A DNA stretch of 64,000 nt from assembly GCA_039105265.1 (NCBI GenBank), contig JAPFFF010000052.1, positions 124,001 to 188,000 on the forward strand, given 5' to 3'. This document shows, in pieces, positions 57,901 to 64,000 of this stretch (position 1 is its first letter; each line of letters opens with the position of its first letter). The DNA comes from Tritrichomonas musculus. Taxonomy: Eukaryota; Parabasalia; Tritrichomonadida; Tritrichomonadidae. The notes below the pieces were generated by a model. The model did no database searches. It was not told where the DNA came from and was given only the letters and a program-made list of their open reading frames with translations. The translations under genes were made by a program, and so were the position numbers.

Positions 57901-58425
57901 ATGATTAAGAAGAGGGGTACAACTAATGGTGTACAAGCAAATGTATCTTTAGAACCATCAGCAGCTGCATCATCTACATCTAACATCAACAACAACATTA
58001 TTATTAATAAGAGAGATGATGGCAAGGAAGACATTGTTATTACAAGAGATATTGGAGTACAAACAGAACCTGTTGAAGTTGAACCAGATGTACGTAATGT
58101 TATACTTGAAGCATATGCACAAATACTACTTAATCAAGACAAAGCACTACTATCTAACATTATATCAAAGAAATGCATCCTAGTACCTATTGAATCTCTT
58201 AGCAACATCATCAAAGCAATACTACATGTTAGTGAGGTTGAAGTACAACTTAATGAAGATGTTGGATGTTGTGCAGCTAAGAGCAATCCAATAAGAAAAA
58301 TAGATGCTATTAAAATTATTAAAGATAATGGAGAGGTAGTCATTGACTTGAAACAAGTATATAATAAAGAATATAATGAGCTTGTTAATAATTATCATGT
58401 ATGCTTAAAATATTGTATAGTATAA
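57901..58425 (+). CDS. Maverick protein, unknown (174 aa), copy 2
   Basis: Two residues differ from copy 1 (LSNIISKKCILV). Low-complexity N-terminus with IGVQTEP, then a folded part. Confidence 0.6.
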   Translation: MIKKRGTTNGVQANVSLEPSAAASSTSNINNNIIINKRDDGKEDIVITRDIGVQTEPVEVEPDVRNVILEAYAQILLNQDKALLSNIISKKCILVPIESLSNIIKAILHVSEVEVQLNEDVGCCAAKSNPIRKIDAIKIIKDNGEVVIDLKQVYNKEYNELVNNYHVCLKYCIV

Positions 58426-58462
58426 AAAAAAATTTAAAATTAGAAGTAATTATTTTTTACTC

Positions 58463-58837
58463 TTACTCCTTGTCTTTTGGAGATGAAGCTTCTTGTGTAT
58501 CTTCATCATCATCATCTTCTTGTGTCTCTTGCGAGTCAGGCACTATAGGCACGTGAAAGCCAATAGATTTTGGTGTTGGAGATTGAGGAATCTTTTTATG
58601 ATAAACCTCGCAGGTAGTGAGATTCATTTGAGTAAGTCCTTCAGCAATCTTGTTCATGTTTGCTTGTATCAAAGGGTCATAGATGGTGCAGACAGTAGAT
58701 GGTGTCGAGTTTATTATTTTTTGGTTGAACAGAAATATCACCTCTTTAATAGCATTGGCTAATTCAACATGAGCATTTTTGATAGCTAGCTTTTGCTGTT
58801 TTTGGAATTCTTTGAAGTCATTTCCAGAACGCGACAT
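58463..58837 (-). CDS. Small Maverick protein with acidic tail (124 aa), copy 2
   Basis: Counterpart of 27113-27487, with an Ile for Met and small changes in the Asp/Glu run. An initiator-like box lies just upstream at 58840-58854. Confidence 0.6.
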   Translation of the reverse strand: MSRSGNDFKEFQKQQKLAIKNAHVELANAIKEVIFLFNQKIINSTPSTVCTIYDPLIQANMNKIAEGLTQMNLTTCEVYHKKIPQSPTPKSIGFHVPIVPDSQETQEDDDDEDTQEASSPKDKE

Positions 58838-58839
58838 TT

Positions 58840-58854
58840 TAAAAAATGAAGTGA
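58840..58854 (-). promoter_or_regulatory. Initiator-like box, copy 2
   Basis: TCACTTCATTTTTTA on the minus strand, conserved with 27096-27110. Confidence 0.5.
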
Positions 58855-58913
58855 TTTTGTTTGCAAATATTCAATTTTCAAAAATAATTCAATTTTTTAT
58901 CTCGAATGAAATC

Positions 58914-59174
58914 ATGAGCGCAAATTTAGATTTGGGTGAGTTCAAGGAAACAGCTATCATCAAGAAGTTGAAGAAGTCTAAAAGTAAAGACAACCTCAAA
59001 AATATTGATACAGCAAAAACTGAAACAACAGAAAAACGTGGTAGAAAGCAAAAGTATGCAACTGTTGAAGAACGAAATGAAGCACGTAAACAACAGCAAA
59101 AGGCATATCGTGAAAGAAAGAAAAGAGAATTACAAAGTATGAAGGAAAAAATAATGTTGTATGAAAGCAAATAG
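58914..59174 (+). CDS. Small basic-region (bZIP-like) protein, copy 2
   Basis: 86 residues from ATG 58914, identical to the product of 26776-27036. The stop codon again abuts the minisatellite. Confidence 0.6.
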   Translation: MSANLDLGEFKETAIIKKLKKSKSKDNLKNIDTAKTETTEKRGRKQKYATVEERNEARKQQQKAYRERKKRELQSMKEKIMLYESK

Positions 59175-59478
59175 GTAGCCTATGAGGAAAAAGGTAGCCT
59201 ATGAGGAAAAAGGTAGCTTATGAGGAAAAAGGTAGCCTATGAGGAAAAAGGTAGCCTATGAGGAAAAAGGTAGCTTATGAGGAAAAAGGTAGCTTATGAG
59301 GAAAAAGGTAGCCTATGAGGAAAAAGGTAGCCTATGAGGAAAAAGGTAGCCTATGAGGAAAAAGGTAGCCTATGAGGAAAAAGGTAGCTTATGAGGAAAA
59401 AGGTAGCCTATGAGGAAAAAGGTAGCTTATGAGGAAAAAGGTAGCCTATGAGGAAAAAGGTAGCCTATGAGGAAAAAC
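59174..59478. repeat. Minisatellite, 16 copies of the 19-bp unit, copy 2
   Basis: Same unit as at 26470-26778, read on the other strand (GGTAGCCTATGAGGAAAAA), and also 16 copies, but with the G/A variants in a different order. Confidence 0.95.
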
Positions 59479-59505
59479 ATGTAGTTAAAAAAAATTTTTT
59501 TTTAG

Positions 59506-59931
59506 TTATTCATTTTTCTTGTAGTACATTGTGATGAACTTCTTGTTTCTTTTCACTTTCTTATGTGTAAAGTGTCTCTTTGTTCCATCGAGATGCCCGA
59601 AACCAAGTCGAGTAATAGGTAGTTCATGACCAAAGAACATGTTGTACAAGTTAACAATGTCTCTTGCAGGATAACAATCTTTCTCGAGGTTATCAAACCA
59701 TTCATCATACCTCTTTTTTTGTTTTGCTCGAAGTCGATGTGCATCATTTTCAAGAGCATGAGCATAATTTTCACACATCGTTCTTAAATTTGATGTATCA
59801 TCTTCAACTTTTAGTTGAGATATTTTTTTCGACATGTTTATATTTATTTTGTAGTCGAATGAATCATGATCTTTAGGAGGTGTTTGTTTTTGTAAAATAT
59901 CTTCTATTTTATCTTCTTCTTCATTCATCAT
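59506..59931 (-). CDS. Small basic Maverick protein, copy 2
   Basis: 141 residues from the ATG ending at 59931, identical to the product of 26018-26443. Acidic start, helical middle, very basic end. The initiator-like box before it is also conserved. Confidence 0.65.
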   Translation of the reverse strand: MMNEEEDKIEDILQKQTPPKDHDSFDYKININMSKKISQLKVEDDTSNLRTMCENYAHALENDAHRLRAKQKKRYDEWFDNLEKDCYPARDIVNLYNMFFGHELPITRLGFGHLDGTKRHFTHKKVKRNKKFITMYYKKNE

Positions 59932-60105
59932 TAATAAAATAATAGTGATATTAATAAATATATTTTTTTTAAATTTCAATATATTTTATTTTTTTTAATT
60001 CAATTTTTGAATTTTTATAGTGAATTTAACTTTTTCAAAGAAAAATATCCACCTTCGAGTTTTTCTACGAGATTTAAAATTTAGTGATATCAACTAGAAA
60101 ATAGA

Positions 60106-60114
60106 TCATTTTTA
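60106..60114 (+). promoter_or_regulatory. Initiator-like box, copy 2 coiled-coil gene
   Basis: TCATTTTTA about 8 to 16 bases before ATG 60122, conserved with copy 1. Confidence 0.4.
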
Positions 60115-60121
60115 TACTTGT

Positions 60122-61771
60122 ATGTCATACAACTACAGCTCAGACAGCGATGTTAGTCTATTTGACTCAATCGAGCAATTGGGTCGACAAGTTGCACTAT
60201 CAGATCAACCATCAGCTGCACCATCAGATCAACCATCAGCTGCACCATCAGATCACCATCAGCTGCACCATCAGCTGCACCATCAGCTGCACCCACAGTA
60301 GATTGGTTCAAGAACATGTCCCCAGAAGAACTCGAATCCATGCGACAGCTCATCATGAAGCAGCAAGAAGAAGCAGCAGCTAAATTAAAGAAGCAGCAAG
60401 AAGAAGAAGCAGCTAGATTGAAGAAGAAGCAAGAAGAAGAAGAAGCAGCTAGATTGAAGAAGAAGCAAGAAGAAGAAGAAGCAGCTAGATTGAAGAAGAA
60501 GCAAGAAGAAGAAGCAGCTAGAAGGAAGAAGAGCAGCTAAATTAAAGAAGCAGCAAGAAGAAGAAGCAGCTAGATTGAAGAAGAAGCAAGAAGAAGAAGA
60601 AGCAGCTAGATTGAAGAAGCAGCAAGAAGCAGCAGCTAAATTAAAGAAGCAAGAAGAAGAAGCATTAGCAAGATTGAAGCAAGAAGATGATGCAAGAAGG
60701 AAGAATTCATATGTTCCAATTTCAAATAAATTCTTTCCACCACCTCGCTCATATAATATAATTAAAGTTCCTCCACCTCCTTCTATGCAACAAGTTCCTC
60801 CACCTCCTCCACCTCCATCTAAGCAACAAGTTCCTCCACCTCCATCTAAGCAACAAGTTCCTCCTCCACGTCCAAGTGTTCTCGCTAGACCATCTGCATT
60901 TACTGAGAAACAAAAATTCGGTTCAAATCCAAAAGAAGAAACAAAGATAGAAGGAGAAGAAGAAGAAGAAGTTGAACAAGAACAAGAACCAGTTCACAGA
61001 GAACAATATAAGCCACCGAAAAGTAATCATGAAATGAAATCCAATAGTGGTTATAAGGAGGATAATGTTAGCTCATTCAACTTTCGAGAAGAAATGGAAC
61101 GATTAATCGAAGAAAATGAAAACTTGAAAGACCGATTAACGAGGTTGGAGGAGCGAATGACTGGTGTAGAATTTCACATTGAAGACATCAATCACAATGC
61201 TGAAGAACTCAGGAAAGACATTGATAATACCGACGAATACGCACTCGAGCTGATGAAATTGGAACTTCGTCCAAAAAAGGTGGCGAAGTACATTAACAAT
61301 ATTCACGATCTAAAGAAGGACGTGTCAAATCTCAAAAATGCTCAACAAGCTGGTCCTCCAACAGTTGATTCATTTGCTGAAAAGTTGGCAAGATCGAAAT
61401 TGATGATAGTAGAAGTTGATTATCTTCGAAACATGTTGGACACTATTGAATCAAATGATAAGAAAAAAGCACCAGAGATGATAAACATGTTCAAGACCTA
61501 TGGATGGAAGTTGTCCAATTGCATTTATCGTCTTCGACAATACTTATCACCAGAAGAGAAAGAGAAGTTGGACACCGCATGCAGCTTCGAGAGAAAAGGA
61601 AAGAAGCAATCACCGAAACAAGTGTTGAATTACATCAGGCAATTTGGTGAATCAATTGAGAAGAACGAAATTGAACGGAAATCTGACTCGAAGTCGAAAG
61701 GAAATGAGTTCCAATATCATTTTCCATATCTCGATGATAATGTCATTGATGATAATGATTACCCTCAATAA
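60122..61771 (+). pseudogene. Proline-rich coiled-coil protein gene, copy 2, broken
   Basis: Counterpart of 24265-25827, with the same Pro/Ala repeats, Lys/Glu/Gln-rich charged repeats, polyproline runs and C-terminal coiled coil. It looks broken, with about two or three breaks, all in the repeat-rich first part, where replication slippage is easy. The C-terminal coiled coil differs from copy 1 at a moderate number of residues, more than most neighbours. Confidence 0.75.
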
Positions 61772-61831
61772 GATAGGTCATAACTAAAAAATTAATTTTT
61801 TAACTTTTTCTTTGTTTTTATTTTCATCGTT

Positions 61832-61840
61832 TCACTTTTA
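61832..61840 (+). promoter_or_regulatory. Initiator-like box before the copy 2 polymerase gene
   Basis: TCACTTTTA ending 5 bases before ATG 61845, conserved with 24195-24203. Confidence 0.45.
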
Positions 61841-61844
61841 TTTT

Positions 61845-64000
61845 ATGTTAAACATGAACAAGGACATTGAAGATAATTTTTTAGATGCTATTGGAGATGT
61901 CTATGCTGATACAAAATCACAGTTTCGTCGTGAATATAATCGACGTGCAAAACAATACCAAAAGAAAGATAAATTTCAAGAAGAAATGAGGAAGCTCATG
62001 ATTCCTGCAGGACAAGGTATTGGTTTTGCTACAGACATCAATCAAGATGAATATAAGAGGTATGCATTTACGGAAGCACTACGACAGATACATAAAAAGA
62101 AAAATGTTGGAAGACCTATTGTTAAAGCAATTGCACTTGATGGAACTTATAAGTACTTCACACTCAGTGATAAGCACAACTTCGAAAGTACATTAGGTCA
62201 TATAACAGGAGAACTTGATTTAAGTGAAGACCAGTCAGACACTAATCCATATATCTCAAACATGTTCATTCCAGTTCGATATGAGGTACAATTTATTGAC
62301 ATGAACAAAACAAATGATGGTGTTCATTTTAGAACCAAGATGCAAGATATGGATACTCATGAATTCTATGATGATGAAGTCGAAATTGATGAAGACTATC
62401 GAAATACACCAGAAGGTAGTTTTTTCCCATACATCAATCTATCACCTATAGACTTATCTACATACCAAATCTTTCATGAGGTAAGGAAAGAGAACTACAG
62501 AGATAATTGTTTTGTATATGCTTGTATACAATCCGGTGTGTTCACTGATGATGAAATAGATGACTTACGATTTTTTGTTCAAACAAGAACTATACCCAAT
62601 AACAAGATAGAAGAAGTAGCTAAAAAGTTCAAGTGCAATTTTAGTATCATTAGAATTGTTGAACAACCTGATAAATACAAGTATGAAACAAGAATCAACA
62701 CCAGAAAGAAAAAATGGTCTGTTGATTTTCAAAGAGAAGTTAACCTGATATTGTTCAAAGACCATTATATGCTCAATAAGAAAATACCTTGTACATTATT
62801 CTATCTTCAACACTATGAAGAACTTGATAGAACATTTGCATATATGCCTTTTGAAAAAAGATGTAAGATATAAAATTACATAGTAACAGAAAGACTGTCA
62901 AAGACTATAATCATGAAGGAATCAAACCAATAACCTTTTTCCAAAAGATGTTTGAGTTACATCTATTTGAAGAAATCAAAGCATGCGAAATGGATATTAT
63001 CAACACAACTGAATATGAACATGTTAATGACTATGTAAGTCTCGAATATAATGCAGAACAATGTACAAGACTCATTGAAAATAATAAAAAGAAACAAAAT
63101 ACATGGTCAAGGATTTATTATAGCGACTTCGAAACAAACTCTACAGTCAGTCCACATATACCATATCTCAATTGTACGATCTTTCGAGATAAAGCCAACA
63201 TACATAAAATATCTATTCAAGGTGAAGATTGTGGACAGAAGCTCTTGAATTATTTATGGAGTGGCTCATTAACATATTTTCACAACCTCAAGTATGATGC
63301 ATGTTTTTTCATTAACACACCTGGATGGGATACACAGATAACAGAACGAAGTGGAACTGTGTTGCAAATCATCATGACATTATTCGAAGAAGGTACAAGG
63401 AAAGTCAAAAAGAGATTAACATTCAGGAACTCATATAGTATAATACCTCAAGCATTAAGTAAATTTGCTACAATGTTCAACCTCAATGTTCACAAGGAAG
63501 TCATGGCATATAAGCTATATACACAAGAGAACATACAAAGAAGAATTGTTGATGCTACTGAGTTCCAACAGCAATACATCGATGAAAATGCAGATAAGTT
63601 ATCGAAAGCACAACTTGATGCAAACTGCAAGCAGATTATAGAAAATGCAAAAATTGCAAATTGTTATAATGATGGCAAAATCGACATCATTAAATATGCC
63701 ATCTTCTATTGTTTCAAGGACTGTATTGTTTTGATGAAGGGAATGGAAAAATTTAATGAAGACCTGAAAGCAGTCTTTAAAGAAACAAAGACAGATATGT
63801 ATGGTGTTCATGATTTTATATCTATAAGTGCTATTGGATACTGCTTTGCCAAGAAATATGGTTGCTTTGATGGATGTTATGAACTATCAGGTAAGTGTCA
63901 AGACTTCATACAACGATGTGTCTCTGGTGGAAGAACAATGACAGCAGGTAATGAAAAGCAATACATCGAAGGAAAGATACAAGACTTTGATGCAGTTAGC
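61845..64000 (+). pseudogene. polB: Protein-primed DNA polymerase B gene, copy 2, broken and cut by the window end
   Basis: Matches the first two thirds of the copy 1 polymerase: the N-terminal Cys/His unit (DNCFVYA, DHYML) and the exonuclease motifs YSDFE, FHNLKYDA and YCFKDC are all visible, up to the beginning of polymerase motif A at the edge. At least one break is present in the visible part. The rest is outside the window. Confidence 0.85.

Larger units (their letters stand above)
48285..64000 (+). mobile_element. Maverick/Polinton element, copy 2, right part outside the window
   Basis: 15.7 kb visible, colinear with copy 1 but in the opposite orientation, from terminal repeat and HNH gene into the polymerase gene. 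Most products are identical to, or differ by a few residues from, those of copy 1, so the two are close relatives and young. It looks broken: about three or four breaks, all in its last 4 kb visible. The minisatellite is present. Confidence 0.93.

Overview
The window is strongly AT-rich DNA of a parabasalid flagellate, most likely Tritrichomonas foetus or a close relative. The signs are intron-poor closely packed protein genes, a BspA-type leucine-rich-repeat protein, a tRNA-Tyr with a short intron, initiator-like TCA(C/T)T(T/A) boxes just upstream of several start codons, and very large Maverick/Polinton elements of the trichomonad kind. The species call is inference; no rRNA is present.

Layout. 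1-11012 is host DNA. It holds the 3' part of a Blm10/PA200-like proteasome activator, a tRNA-Tyr, a metallophosphoesterase, the tail of a surface protein, a decayed SecA-like helicase gene on the minus strand, and a small hypothetical gene. 11013-39459 is a Mutator-like DNA transposon (MULE) with 48-bp inverted ends. Its transposase gene has been split by a whole-looking 25.6-kb Maverick (11957-37585), which is bounded by about 270-bp terminal repeats and a 5-bp target duplication, AAAGC. 39460-48001 is again host DNA: a PP2C phosphatase, a 948-residue LRR protein with LIM-like and ADP-ribosyltransferase-like parts, a protein kinase, and at 47271-48001 a compositionally different, unclassified segment. 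From 48002 a second Maverick runs off the right edge in the opposite orientation, preceded by an extra copy of the terminal repeat.

The Maverick gene set, best seen in the first copy, is: HNH endonuclease, two 86-87 residue proteins (one a coiled coil), adenain/Ulp1-like cysteine protease, candidate minor capsid protein, DDE integrase with chromodomain-like tail, A32/FtsK-type packaging ATPase, small glycine-rich and charged proteins, candidate major capsid protein, several unknown small proteins, a basic-region protein, a proline-rich coiled-coil protein, protein-primed family B DNA polymerase, and two very large paralogous proteins that look like surface or fibre proteins. Together these are the replication, integration, maturation and packaging kit of a virus-like transposon. 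The first element looks whole and young: its two ends agree outside homopolymer runs. The second is highly similar to it, with about three or four breaks in its visible part, all toward the right edge.

The most interesting features are the capsid-bearing element nested in a MULE, the doubled terminal repeat of the second element, a terminal hairpin whose arms differ between copies in a compensating way, an HNH nuclease gene beside the terminus, the duplicated giant proteins, and patchwork divergence between the two copies.
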